DNA from: Pseudomonas brassicacearum
Lineage (GTDB): Bacteria; Pseudomonadota; Gammaproteobacteria; Pseudomonadales; Pseudomonadaceae
DNA: 64,000 nucleotides
Assembly: GCF_003732265.1 (NCBI RefSeq)
Contig: NZ_MOBK01000001.1
Span: 124,001 to 188,000, forward strand
Reading direction: 5' to 3'
Part shown: positions 28,306 to 36,894 of the stretch, piece by piece
Numbering within the stretch: the stretch's first letter is position 1
Layout: each line of letters opens with the position of its first letter
Translations under genes and position numbers: made by a program
The notes under the pieces: generated by a model
The model's input: the letters and a program-made list of their open reading frames with translations, nothing else
Database searches by the model: none
Told to the model about the DNA's origin: nothing

Positions 28306-28983
28306 ATGAATCGTCCGCTGTTTGTTTCTCTGGATGGGCCCAAGGGAACCGGCAAAACCACACTGTTGGAAGCCGTTACGAAAGCACTGAGGGCCGACAA
28401 CAAAAAGGTGATCCGACTTTCCGAGCAAAAAAGCGATCCCTATCGGGGTGAAACAATGACCCTCGTTAACAAACTCGTCAGAAATCCCACCCGGGATTTA
28501 GAGTTGGAGGTTTGTGAGCGCCTGGCAGATAGCCGTAGCTGGATTTCCCAACACGTGCTGGCTGAACAGCCACCAGACAGCATCATCTTGATCGACCGCT
28601 GGTACCCGTCTGATGCCGCGTTTCGCCGAATCGTCCCGTTTGCAGAGATTCTGCAGTTGAACATTGATCGAAAAGTGCAAGTACCAGACCTGCATGTCGG
28701 GGTTGTCACCCACCCTGAAATTTCATGGGCAAGGGCAACGGCACGACGGCGTGGGCTGAGCAGTACGGTGATGCATAAGCTGGAAGAACATGTCGCTTGT
28801 ACCCAGGCGTTCGAGCAAGCGATTGCAGATCACGGCTGGGTTTTGTGCCGTAATGAAGGAACGATCGAAGAGGCAACGATGCAGGTGGTTTCTGAGATCT
28901 ATAGAGTCCTTCGATGCTCCGTAGGCAAAGTTCGCGACGCCGGCCTTGATTCGGTCGAGATAGCTGAAGACATAGGTCGTTAG
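28306..28983 (+). CDS. Orphan thymidylate kinase-like P-loop protein
   Basis: 225 residues from ATG 28306. The Walker A motif SLDGPKGTGKTTLLEA is at about residues 8-23. ILIDRWYPSDAAF at about 97 corresponds to the DRY/DRW motif of thymidylate kinases, and ARATARRRGLSS resembles a lid region. The housekeeping tmk normally has EGxEGxGK, so the GPKGTGK loop and the isolated position suggest a specialised relative with another nucleotide or substrate. The upstream site is weak (GAAG). The gene looks less GC-rich than the core genes, suggesting acquisition. Confidence 0.75.
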   Translation: MNRPLFVSLDGPKGTGKTTLLEAVTKALRADNKKVIRLSEQKSDPYRGETMTLVNKLVRNPTRDLELEVCERLADSRSWISQHVLAEQPPDSIILIDRWYPSDAAFRRIVPFAEILQLNIDRKVQVPDLHVGVVTHPEISWARATARRRGLSSTVMHKLEEHVACTQAFEQAIADHGWVLCRNEGTIEEATMQVVSEIYRVLRCSVGKVRDAGLDSVEIAEDIGR

Positions 28984-29078
28984 CCAAGAGGGCAGGGGGC
29001 TCAGCCTGCCCGCAGCAAGTGTGGTGCGGTCGAGAATGGAAGCGGCCGTAGCGGACGGACTGTGCGCTCAGCTGCTGG

Positions 29079-29153
29079 CTAAACAATTCCGACAAACGAC
29101 AGAATCACCAGGACAATCACAACGGCCCCAACGATGTAGATAATATTGTTCAT
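29079..29153 (-). CDS. 24-residue single-helix membrane peptide
   Basis: MNNIIYIVGAVVIVLVILSF followed by VGIV and a stop. ATG 29153 has GAGAGG six to seven bases upstream, which supports translation. Practically the whole peptide is one transmembrane helix. Such tiny membrane proteins are common in Pseudomonas stress regulons, but I cannot name this one. Confidence 0.6.
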   Translation of the reverse strand: MNNIIYIVGAVVIVLVILSFVGIV

Positions 29154-29336
29154 GACAACCTCTCTATTTCTCAACAGGGTGTAAGACACCAAGGTGCCTA
29201 ATTCAAATGACACCCTGGTTTGCATTTCCGTTCCGTAAACCGTTGGGTGGCTCCGCGCATTTGAAAATCGCGACCTCCGATATCGCGGATGGATGCAATC
29301 AGATGTGATCGCTCCAATACCGCTGCAGCGCGCCAT

Positions 29337-29828
29337 TTACGCCCATACCGGGTCCTGGTCTGGAAACGGCAGATTTGCAATGCTCACCAGCTGCTCCGGA
29401 TTCGGCGCTTCGCGACAAATGTTGCCGTTCTGCCCTGGTGGGTAAGCACCGACAACCATAAAGTCGTCACTGGAGCTTATATTGCAGTGGCCGGTGCCGG
29501 CAGGTAAGAGCAACACGTCGCCAGCGCTAACTTCCAGCACCCGACTCTCAGGGCCGCCAAGCATCAAACGAGCGAAGCCGCTGGCAACACCCAGCACCTC
29601 ATGGCCTTCGGTATGGTAGTGGTGAAAGTCATAAACCCCATAACGCCATTGGGGCGGCCATCCATTGGCACTGAAGGTTTTCTCGAATAACGCAGCTGGA
29701 TCGCTACCTTGAATTGCAATAGCTTTGATATAGATGAGCACAGGCAGGCGAGCGTTGTTCGGCACCCAGCCGTTGCGATCGAGTAGCAGGGCTTGTATGG
29801 GCGCATGTACAGCTTCTGACTTGACCAT
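29337..29828 (-). CDS. YjlB-like cupin protein
   Basis: 163 residues from ATG 29828, GAGG seven bases upstream. The cupin core has YDFHHYHTEGHEVLGVASGFARLMLGG split as motif 1 (about 65-90) and GDVLLLPAGTGHCN as motif 2 (about 102-115), with the metal-binding His and Glu residues. The C-terminal CREAPNPEQLVSIANLPFP with PDQDPV is typical of the YjlB-type group. Role unknown. Monocistronic. Confidence 0.8.
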   Translation of the reverse strand: MVKSEAVHAPIQALLLDRNGWVPNNARLPVLIYIKAIAIQGSDPAALFEKTFSANGWPPQWRYGVYDFHHYHTEGHEVLGVASGFARLMLGGPESRVLEVSAGDVLLLPAGTGHCNISSSDDFMVVGAYPPGQNGNICREAPNPEQLVSIANLPFPDQDPVWA

Positions 29829-30006
29829 TAGCGGGCCTCAAACGAAAGTGGGTTCCCCATGGGACCTGCAATGGGATAGGAGCAAGGTAGGAACCTTCCA
29901 GAAGTTGGGTAACCACGCCTTGATTTTACGGCTATTGATAGTTGTCGAAGACAACACTGTCTGAGGAAGCTAGGGCTTAAAGCCCTAGCAAATCTAATCG
30001 CAGAGG

Positions 30007-30246
30007 TTACTTTTTCTTTTTCGCCGGCTTATCTGACTTCTCGGATTTTTTGGCCGTTGCTGGCTTGCTATCAGCTTTTTTTGCAGATTTCTTTGGTTCG
30101 GCATCTTTTTTCTTGTCTTTCTTTTGGGAAGATTTCGAAAGAGCCGAGGCCGCAGCTGATTTCTTTGTCGATGATGACTTTTTGTCTTTCAATTCCTTGC
30201 TGGCTTTCGAAGCATCACCTTTGCTTTTCTTCTCGTCTTTAGCCAT
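30007..30246 (-). CDS. Small Lys/Ala/Ser-rich basic protein (histone H1-like composition)
   Basis: 79 residues from ATG 30246, AGAGGT eight bases upstream. Nearly half of the residues are Lys, in blocks such as KKDKKKDAEPKKSAKK and KPAKKKK at the end. There is no hydrophobic core. The composition is like AlgP-type or histone H1-like C-terminal tails, so nucleic-acid binding is possible, but that is inference from charge only. The DNA is A/T-rich compared with its neighbours because of the lysine codons. Confidence 0.65.
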   Translation of the reverse strand: MAKDEKKSKGDASKASKELKDKKSSSTKKSAAASALSKSSQKKDKKKDAEPKKSAKKADSKPATAKKSEKSDKPAKKKK

Positions 30247-30622
30247 TTTGCGCACCTCTCGGAGTATGCCGGTATTGGCACATTTGCCTGTGCGATTTTC
30301 CACAAGCTAATCATTAGGCGAGGGCGTCCTGAAGCGGTTCATTTTTTTTGAAACGTCGAAATGGCTTTGGGTGAAGCACCTGGTAGGGGTGGCACGCTTC
30401 TCATTGGAAACTCTTGATGGCTGCTTGCCGTGTGTTCAGTGGAATGCCATAGAAGCAGGCTGAACAAACGAGTAAGTTGATTGGCAGATGTTTTCAAAAC
30501 TCGTTGCGACTTCAGAGGTCAACGATTCATCACTGCGCAAGTGCGCCGCAACGCGCGCGGAGAATGGATGGATACCTAGCACATCACCAAAATCTCTGTA
30601 GTCCTGTCAGAGACTTGAGGGC
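30247..30622. other. 376-base gap with no gene
   Basis: No open frame with a credible ribosome site is seen. It is the upstream region of the decayed cioAB copy and may hold that operon's former promoter and that of the Lys-rich gene. Confidence 0.5.
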
Positions 30623-31680
30623 ATGGACGGCTTCGAGTCGGCGCTGATCGCTGCGCGCGCCCAGTTTGCGATCACCATCAGCTTTCATATTGTGTTGGCC
30701 GCGCTCACCATCGGGTTGGCCAACTTTCTGATGGTGCTGGAAGGTCTTTGGCTCTGGCACAGACGAAAGATCTATCTGGATGTTTACCTCTTCTGGCTGA
30801 AGGTATTTGCCCTCAACGTGGCCGTGGGAACGGCGTCGGGTCTGATTCTGGAGTACCAGTTCGGACTCAACTGGTCGCGACTGTCCACACAAGCGGGCGA
30901 TATCCTGGGCCCGTTAATGTTTTACGAAGTGCTCGCCGCTTTTTTTCTGGAGGCGGGCTTCCTCGGCATCATGCTGTTTGGCCTGAAGAAGGTCGGCCCT
31001 CGTCTGCATTTCTTCGCCACCTGTGCGGTAGCCATTGGCTCATTGATCAGTGCGTTTTGGATCCTGTCGGCCAATTCCTGGATGCGGATGATCGTCGTGC
31101 TCTCACCTCTGCAAATCGTAGTGGGTGATCTACACGGTCAGCACAACCTGAAGGTTCAACCCATGAAGGTTGCTGCTATTGAAGGCTCGTGGACGCGTCC
31201 ACCTGAACACGCGGGTGAACCGTTACGCTTGTTTGCCATTCCCGACATGGACGAACGGCGCAATCGTTGGGAAGTGGCGATTCCACGGATTGGCTCACTG
31301 TACCTGCGGCACGACCTGACAGGCACCATCCCCGCGCTGGACGAATTCCCGCCCGAAAACCTTCCGCCGGTACCGATTGTGTTTTTCGCGTTTCGTTTCA
31401 TGGTGGGTCTAGGGCTGTTGATGGTGGGGCAGGGGCTGACCAGTTTGGTGTTGCGAAGGCGGCAGCGGTTGAACACCTCACGTTGGATGCTGCGAGGGTG
31501 TACTGATGGCTCCGGCTGGATTTCTCGCGATGCTGTTTGGCTGGGTAGTGACAGAGGTAGGTCGCCAACCTTTCACCGTCTATGGCCTGCTGCGCACAGC
31601 GGACAGTCTGTCCTCGGTGTCGCGCCAGCAGGTGATCGGCTCAGCCTGGACGATCCTGATGTTTTACCTGCTGATATTCG
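30623..31680 (+). pseudogene. cioA: Decayed cyanide-insensitive oxidase subunit I (cioA remnant)
   Basis: Residues from MDGFESALIAARAQF track the intact CioA at 43586 closely, up to SANSWM. About 74 residues are then missing, including the segment RLVHMTLAA that holds the expected haem-ligand His. The match resumes at VVLSPLQIVVGDLHG and runs to RWMLRGC at about 31500. There a one-base loss shifts the frame; the end continues in another frame as MAPAGFLAMLFGWV...RTADSLSSVS. After YLLIFGV (about 31680) the rest of cioA is gone. Two deletions and a frameshift make it non-functional. Confidence 0.9.
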
Positions 31681-31989
31681 GTGTCGATGCCGGCCATGAC
31701 GTTGCTTGTTGCATTGCTGATTGGCTTCGCCTTGGGCTTTCGAAGCCGTCGTCATTTTCTGCCGCTGTTCTGTGCATTGGGCGTTTTCATATTGGCGTTT
31801 GCATTGATGATTGCGGCGCTCTTTCCAATGATTGTGCCGCCGAAATTGACCTTGCAGGCTGCTGCCTCAAGCCCCAACAACCAGATCTTCATGCTGGTGG
31901 GTTTTGCGGTGCTGATCCCGGTAACGCTCATCTATAACACCTACGGCTTCAGCGTCTTCAGCGGGAAGGTTCGATCTGATCGTGACTGA
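31681..31989 (+). pseudogene. cioB: Decayed cyanide-insensitive oxidase subunit II (cioB remnant)
   Basis: Only the last 100 or so residues remain: ALGFRSRRHFLPLFCALGVF, then MIAALFPMIVPPKLTLQAAA, then the ending NTYGFSVFSGKVRSDRD. This matches the end of intact CioB at 45979 (NTYGFKVFSGKVHPVRD). The first 230 or so residues were lost in the same deletion that removed the end of cioA. The frame differs from both cioA fragments, so the remnant is not a fusion product. Confidence 0.9.
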
Positions 31990-32095
31990 CATCCGGCAGA
32001 ACTTCGATCTGCACCCGAGTGTCCAGACCCTTACACGTTCCGACGGGATGTTCTGTCGGAAATGCTCGATGCACCGGTTGAAGGCGAGGAACAAC

Positions 32096-33883
32096 ATGAC
32101 GACGACAGTTGGCGACTTTCTGATTGCACGGCTCAGCGAATGGGGTGTGACCCGGATTTTTGGTTATCCAGGCGACGGCATCAATGGCGTATTCGGAGCA
32201 CTGAGCCGGGCCAAGGGAAAGATTGAGTTCGTTCAGGCCAGGCACGAAGAAATGGCCGCTTTCATGGCGTCGGCACATGCCAAGTTCACCGGTGAGTTGG
32301 GCGTTTGTATTGCCACTTCGGGCCCTGGCGCGTCGCACCTGATCACCGGACTGTACGACGCACGAATGGATCATATGCCGGTGCTGGCCATCGTCGGCCA
32401 GCAGGCGCGTACCGCGCTGGGCAGCCACTACCAGCAGGAACTCGATCTGGTGTCGATGTTCAAGGATGTCGCTGGAGCCTTCGTGCAGCAGGCGTCGGCA
32501 CCGGCGCAAGTACGACACTTGATCGACCGCGCAGTGCGCACCGCCATCGGCGAGCGGCGTGTAACCGCAATCATTCTGCCCAATGATGTGCAAGATCTTG
32601 AATATGAGGCGCCGGGCAGGGCCCATGGTACTGCGCATTCGGGGGTTGGTTACAGCAAGCCTAGAGTAGTGCCTTACGAGGCGGATCTGCAGCGAGCGGC
32701 AGACGTTTTGAATGCGGGTGAAAAGGTCGCGATTCTGGTCGGCGCCGGCGCCTTGCAGGCCACCGATGAAGTGATTGCCGTGGCGGAAAAGCTCGGCGCC
32801 GGTGTGGCGAAGGCCTTGCTCGGTAAGGCAGCACTGCCCGACGATTTGCCGTGGGTCACTGGCAGTATCGGTTTGCTCGGTACCGAGCCCAGCTACAAGC
32901 TGATGACCGAATGCGACACCTTGTTCATGATTGGCTCGGGCTTTCCGTACTCCGAGTTCTTGCCAAAAGAAGGGCAGGCGCGCGGCGTGCAGATCGATTT
33001 GCAACCGGACATGCTAAGCCTGCGCTATCCAATGGAGGTCAATCTGGTCGGCGATGCTGCAGAAACACTTGCCGCGTTGCTGCCGTTGCTCGAACAGAAG
33101 ACCGAGCGCAAATGGCGGAAAAAAGTTGAAGGCTGGCGCGGCAGTTGGGAGAAGACCCTGGAAAAACGCGCCATGGCCAAAGCCAGTCCGATCAATCCCC
33201 AACGCGTGGTCTACGAACTGTCCCCACGTTTGCCGAACCAGGCGATCATCACCAGTGACTCGGGTTCGTGCGCCAACTGGTACGCCCGCGACCTGAAAAT
33301 CCGTCGCGGTATGAAGTGTTCGCTTTCTGGCGGATTGGCTTCGATGGGTGCTGCCGTGCCGTATGCGATTGCTGCGAAATTCGCGTTTCCCGAGCGCCAG
33401 GTGATTGCGCTGGTAGGTGACGGAGCCATGCAAATGAACAACATGGCCGAGTTGATTACCGTCGCCAAATATTGGCGTCAGTGGGAAAGCCCAAAATGGA
33501 TCTGCGCGGTCTTCAACAACGAAGATCTGAATCAGGTCACCTGGGAGCAACGGGTGATGGAGGGTGATCCGAAATTCGAGGCCTCGCAAAATATCCCGGA
33601 CGTGCCGTATCACCTGTTTGCCATTTCGATTGGGCTCAAAGGGATTTTCGTCGAGCGCGAGGAAGATGTCGCTGCTGCGTGGGAGCAGGCTCTGGCCTCG
33701 GACGTTCCTGTGCTGATCGAATTCAAGACCGACCCCGACGTGCCGCCGTTACCGCCGCATATCAAGCTCGAACAGGCGAAGAAGTTTGCCACGACTTTGC
33801 TCAGGGGCGACCCGAACGAGGCCGGGGTGATCTTGCAAACCGCCAAACAGGTATTGGGAGCGGTACTGCCGCACAAAAAATAA
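32096..33883 (+). CDS. Thiamine pyrophosphate-requiring enzyme (pyruvate oxidase/acetolactate synthase-like)
   Basis: 595 residues from ATG 32096, GAGGA upstream. Three-domain TPP enzyme: N-terminal Pyr domain with WGVTRIFGYPGDGINGVFGA and the catalytic Glu in QARHEEMAAFMA (about 50); central domain with ILVGAGAL; C-terminal PP domain with ALVGDGAMQMNNMAELIT and NNEDLNQVTWEQ (GDG...N motif). It resembles PoxB-type pyruvate oxidases and related decarboxylases, but substrate is unclear. It follows the cioAB remnant, so quinone-linked oxidation of an oxoacid is conceivable but unproven. Confidence 0.88.
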   Translation: MTTTVGDFLIARLSEWGVTRIFGYPGDGINGVFGALSRAKGKIEFVQARHEEMAAFMASAHAKFTGELGVCIATSGPGASHLITGLYDARMDHMPVLAIVGQQARTALGSHYQQELDLVSMFKDVAGAFVQQASAPAQVRHLIDRAVRTAIGERRVTAIILPNDVQDLEYEAPGRAHGTAHSGVGYSKPRVVPYEADLQRAADVLNAGEKVAILVGAGALQATDEVIAVAEKLGAGVAKALLGKAALPDDLPWVTGSIGLLGTEPSYKLMTECDTLFMIGSGFPYSEFLPKEGQARGVQIDLQPDMLSLRYPMEVNLVGDAAETLAALLPLLEQKTERKWRKKVEGWRGSWEKTLEKRAMAKASPINPQRVVYELSPRLPNQAIITSDSGSCANWYARDLKIRRGMKCSLSGGLASMGAAVPYAIAAKFAFPERQVIALVGDGAMQMNNMAELITVAKYWRQWESPKWICAVFNNEDLNQVTWEQRVMEGDPKFEASQNIPDVPYHLFAISIGLKGIFVEREEDVAAAWEQALASDVPVLIEFKTDPDVPPLPPHIKLEQAKKFATTLLRGDPNEAGVILQTAKQVLGAVLPHKK

Positions 33884-33950
33884 GCGCTGCCAGCCATTGA
33901 ACCGATGCTTGTTCCTTACGCGCGACTCAAGTCAGTAGAGGAAAGTTTCG

Positions 33951-34382
33951 ATGCACAAAATCATCAGTGCCCAAGACTTGAACATCGATCTGGAAAACGC
34001 GAATGAGGAGGGCCTGTTCAAATGGCTGGTCGCCAGTTTTTTGATGGGTAAAAGGATTCAGGCCCAGATCGCCGCCGAAGCTTATCGAGTGATTGTGGTT
34101 AAGCACCAGCGTGACACACCACGCAAGCTTGCCAACTGCACTCACCGCGAACTCGTTGCGATGCTCGGAGAGGCGCACTACGTGCGTTACGACGAAACCA
34201 CTGCTGCGCGTCTGCTGGCGTTGGCCCACAAGCTCAACAATGATTATGCAGGGAAGGTGAGCAATATCGTAGAGGCGAGTACTGACCGCCGGGACTTTGA
34301 GAATCGGCTTGCCGCGTTTGAAGGCATTGGCCCCAAAACCGTCGAAATTTTCATGCGGGAGGGGTCAAGGGTAATCCTGTGA
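33951..34382 (+). CDS. Small HhH-GPD (endonuclease III-like) protein
   Basis: 143 residues from ATG 33951 with AGAGGAAA upstream. LFKWLVASFLMGKRIQAQIA resembles the N-terminal helices of HhH-GPD DNA glycosylases. FEGIGPKTVEIFMRE near the C-terminus is a helix-hairpin-helix DNA-binding motif. No FeS-cluster cysteines are present, and it stops just after the hairpin, so the catalytic Lys/Asp region of true Nth is missing or changed. DNA binding is likely; glycosylase activity doubtful. It may be slightly truncated at the C-terminus. Confidence 0.7.
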   Translation: MHKIISAQDLNIDLENANEEGLFKWLVASFLMGKRIQAQIAAEAYRVIVVKHQRDTPRKLANCTHRELVAMLGEAHYVRYDETTAARLLALAHKLNNDYAGKVSNIVEASTDRRDFENRLAAFEGIGPKTVEIFMREGSRVIL

Positions 34383-34433
34383 AACGCTCGGGCATGCCAG
34401 GCACAAGAAGATGCGCCTGGTGCGCACTGAGGA

Positions 34434-34616
34434 TCAAACAGATGAAGGTTCATCCTGCGTTGGTTTTGATTTGCCAAGTATGTAACACGGATGGAGCTGG
34501 CCATTGGGGTGAGTAGTCACTACAACACTGAGGAGCTTCCATCCCTCGTGAAGTTTAAGATTCACGTCATTGGTAGATAACGCTTCGGTGATTTGGTACG
34601 CCTCAGACATATGCAT
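34434..34616 (-). CDS. Small unknown protein
   Basis: 60 residues (ATG 34616 or 34610). The phrase LHEGWKLLSVVVTTHPNGQLHPCYILGK looks like a folded, conserved core (shown here in full sense only as a short motif: HEGWKLLSVV and HPCYILGK). Upstream site is weak. I recognise no named family. It lies in a run of small genes. Confidence 0.5.
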   Translation of the reverse strand: MHMSEAYQITEALSTNDVNLKLHEGWKLLSVVVTTHPNGQLHPCYILGKSKPTQDEPSSV

Positions 34617-34744
34617 ATGACTTGCTCTGATTTATGGACTCACCCGTTAGGCATACGTCGATCAGGCGGGTTCCCCCGTAGTGTAGAGCGGTTTCGCAGC
34701 AAGTTTGACTGACAGTTGTGGTTCCCCATTACAAGGATTTCACC

Positions 34745-34981
34745 ATGCGCAGATACGTCCTGGAATACCTTTTCAACGGCCAGTCCCGCACCCACCTGTT
34801 CGAACTCAAGCAGGCTCAGTTGCCTTTACACGAGGCGGCGATGCATTTGCTAGAGCTTCATTTCGGGGACGCAGAGAATGGCTTGATCATGCCCCCTGCG
34901 GATGCGACGCCAGAGAAGATTCTAGAGCAGGCTGAGCGGGTAGGGCTGACACAGATTAAGGTCGTCGATCAATCCAGTTGA
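34745..34981 (+). CDS. Small unknown protein
   Basis: 78 residues from ATG 34745 with AAGGA eight bases upstream; the frame can be opened earlier but without a site. MRRYVLEYLFNGQSRTHLFE, then LHEAAMHLLELHFGDAE, look like a short beta-alpha fold. The end, AERVGLTQIKVVDQSS, is a further strand. Cytosolic; function unknown. Confidence 0.6.
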   Translation: MRRYVLEYLFNGQSRTHLFELKQAQLPLHEAAMHLLELHFGDAENGLIMPPADATPEKILEQAERVGLTQIKVVDQSS

Positions 34982-35136
34982 TACAAGGTGCGGCGAGCCG
35001 CAGCCGTGAACTGGCAGAATGGAAATGCCATTATTGACGAGGTTTTTTTTCGAAGTACAGTAACCCAAAGGGGTCAGCGCGATATCAGAAGAGCCGACGT
35101 GGCGCGTCAGGCGACTTATCGTGACGTTGCCATTCT

Positions 35137-35379
35137 CTAGTTCTGTTGTCCTTGAAGGTTCTTTTTGAACCCGCGCAGGTTCATAAGGAAGAGGCAAACC
35201 TGCAGAACGATTAATGCATACGCGTCTGCGTAGACTCCCCAGATCACCCAGAGCACGTTGCTCAGACTGAAACATACAAATCCTGCCATTCGCCTCGCGG
35301 GTCTTTGAGACCCGATCAGCCACGCGGCTAACACCGTAACCAACATTGCGGGCCATTGCACCCAGTCCAGATAGGCCAA
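35137..35379 (-). CDS. Small inner membrane protein
   Basis: 80 residues, probably from TTG 35379 with AAGGAGG about nine bases upstream. Three hydrophobic helices: WPAMLVTVLAAWLIG, MAGFVCFSLSNVLWVIWG and AYALIVLQVCLFLMNL, with a basic end GFKKNLQGQQN. Length and helix spacing recall small PnuC- or SemiSWEET-like proteins, but I cannot assign it. Confidence 0.6.
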   Translation of the reverse strand: MAYLDWVQWPAMLVTVLAAWLIGSQRPARRMAGFVCFSLSNVLWVIWGVYADAYALIVLQVCLFLMNLRGFKKNLQGQQN

Positions 35380-35490
35380 GACTCTCAGCCTCCTTCCACA
35401 TTGAATTTTTGATACGGCAGGGAAGCGCGGCCTCGTTCAGCAGATTCAATCCCTACATTTCCATCCTGGGTTCGTCCCGCAGGGCGCATC

Positions 35491-35769
35491 TCAATACACT
35501 TGGTTGCGGTGTGTCAGCATCAGTTTCACTCTGGTTTTGTAAGCAATCTTGCCTCCGGTATCCGAAAAAACGTGGTCGATGTCTACGACTCGATATTCCT
35601 CTTCTTCGGAGGCCGTTTCTCCCCATGCAGCACCAAGGCCTTGATGATTGAAGCGGTCACCTATCGACACAGCTGGGAACGGCGTTATTGCTTCAATGCT
35701 CCAAACGGGGGCATTAGTGAAAGACTCTTTGTAGACTTCGAAATAGTACTCAATTTGCTGAGCGCTCAT
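35491..35769 (-). CDS. Small unknown soluble protein
   Basis: 92 residues from ATG 35769, which follows a strong AGGAGG; an in-frame start at 35796 has no such site. Sequence MSAQQIEYYFEVYKES, then VSIGDRFNHQGLGAAW, then EYRVVDIDHVFSD and a strand-rich end VKLMLTHRNQVY. It looks like a small beta-barrel domain. The function is unknown. Confidence 0.6.
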   Translation of the reverse strand: MSAQQIEYYFEVYKESFTNAPVWSIEAITPFPAVSIGDRFNHQGLGAAWGETASEEEEYRVVDIDHVFSDTGGKIAYKTRVKLMLTHRNQVY

Positions 35770-35929
35770 AAAACCTCCTGACACTGGTTTGCTCACGAAA
35801 ATAAGCAGTTCATCAGTATCAGATTGTTGCCTGAATCGGATCGTTCAGTTTGAATGCTCCTGAATGCCCTCGCCAATCACTCTTACAGCACCCTCTGGCG
35901 AGCCTCTCTTCACCAGCATCACGTAGTGA

Positions 35930-36745
35930 CTAAGATTTCGGCGCCCCATGCACATCCATGTTTATTTTGCGCCAGGCGGCTTCGGAAAAGCTGTAGGCCG
36001 AAAAGGCGATCAACCCCAGAGCCATTACCATTAAAATCAAGGCTCCGGCTGGCAGGTTCTGGAGAGCATCAAGGGCTTCCTTCATGCCAGGAGGATCCAT
36101 GGCTTTATAACGGGAGCCGCTGATCGCGAGCAACAGCGCTATCTCAATAAACACCACTCCTCGAGCTATTAGTCCAAACCGAGACACCGGGCGTATATAG
36201 CGCATTACGTCTTCGTCAGCCTCAAAGTACTTCTCGAACGACGCCTTCCATCCCTTGATGATGTGAGCGATTCCGACTCCGAGTGGGACGAGCGCCATAA
36301 GGTAGACCAACACGTTTGAGTGATCCCAAGACAAAAGATGCGCCAGTAAATCCTTTGTCTCCCCACCACTGGAGTTGCCTGAACTTCTGATGCCAGTGAT
36401 GAGCAGGCCCAATGCAAAAAACGCAAGGGCGCCGTTAACCAAACCTCCCGCCAACAAACCTGTACGAATCACCAAGCCCTTAAGTTTCCTACCGTGATGA
36501 TCGACGTCGCGAATCGCTTGAAGCAATCGCCACCCGGCGAAAGCTAGCAAACCAGCCACCACTAGCCCGACCAGGACATATCCGAACGGCTGGCTTAACA
36601 ACGCCTCAAGGCTTTTCTGACTGTCCTTCGGTCTTGTCGAGTCTTGAGCCGCCAGCAGAGCGAAGATACCAATGATCAAATACAGAACGCCTCGAGCGGC
36701 ATATCCGCCCCGAGCGAGTACGACAAGGGTTTGTTGAGCGGACAT
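35930..36745 (-). CDS. DUF1206 membrane protein
   Basis: 271 residues. Six hydrophobic helices arranged as three repeats of a pair, each beginning with a phrase like ARGGYAARGVLYLIIGIFALLA (about 11), RTGLLAGGLVNGALAFFALG (about 95) and RFGLIARGVVFIEIALLLA (about 190). That internal triplication with 'ARG.(V/L)(Y/F)' is the DUF1206 signature. Inner membrane; role unknown, often found among stress genes. Upstream site is weak (GGAAAT). Confidence 0.85.
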   Translation of the reverse strand: MSAQQTLVVLARGGYAARGVLYLIIGIFALLAAQDSTRPKDSQKSLEALLSQPFGYVLVGLVVAGLLAFAGWRLLQAIRDVDHHGRKLKGLVIRTGLLAGGLVNGALAFFALGLLITGIRSSGNSSGGETKDLLAHLLSWDHSNVLVYLMALVPLGVGIAHIIKGWKASFEKYFEADEDVMRYIRPVSRFGLIARGVVFIEIALLLAISGSRYKAMDPPGMKEALDALQNLPAGALILMVMALGLIAFSAYSFSEAAWRKINMDVHGAPKS

Positions 36746-36894
36746 TGGATTATTTCCGAGGGGTTATACAGGAGCAGACCCATTACGTCGGAAGGGGTTC
36801 GATAAACCGACTCGTTCCATGTGGTTACATTGCGCATTAATTTTGTGCATTCATAGGATAAGCTGATCAATCTGTCTGATCCCGAGTGCGCACC

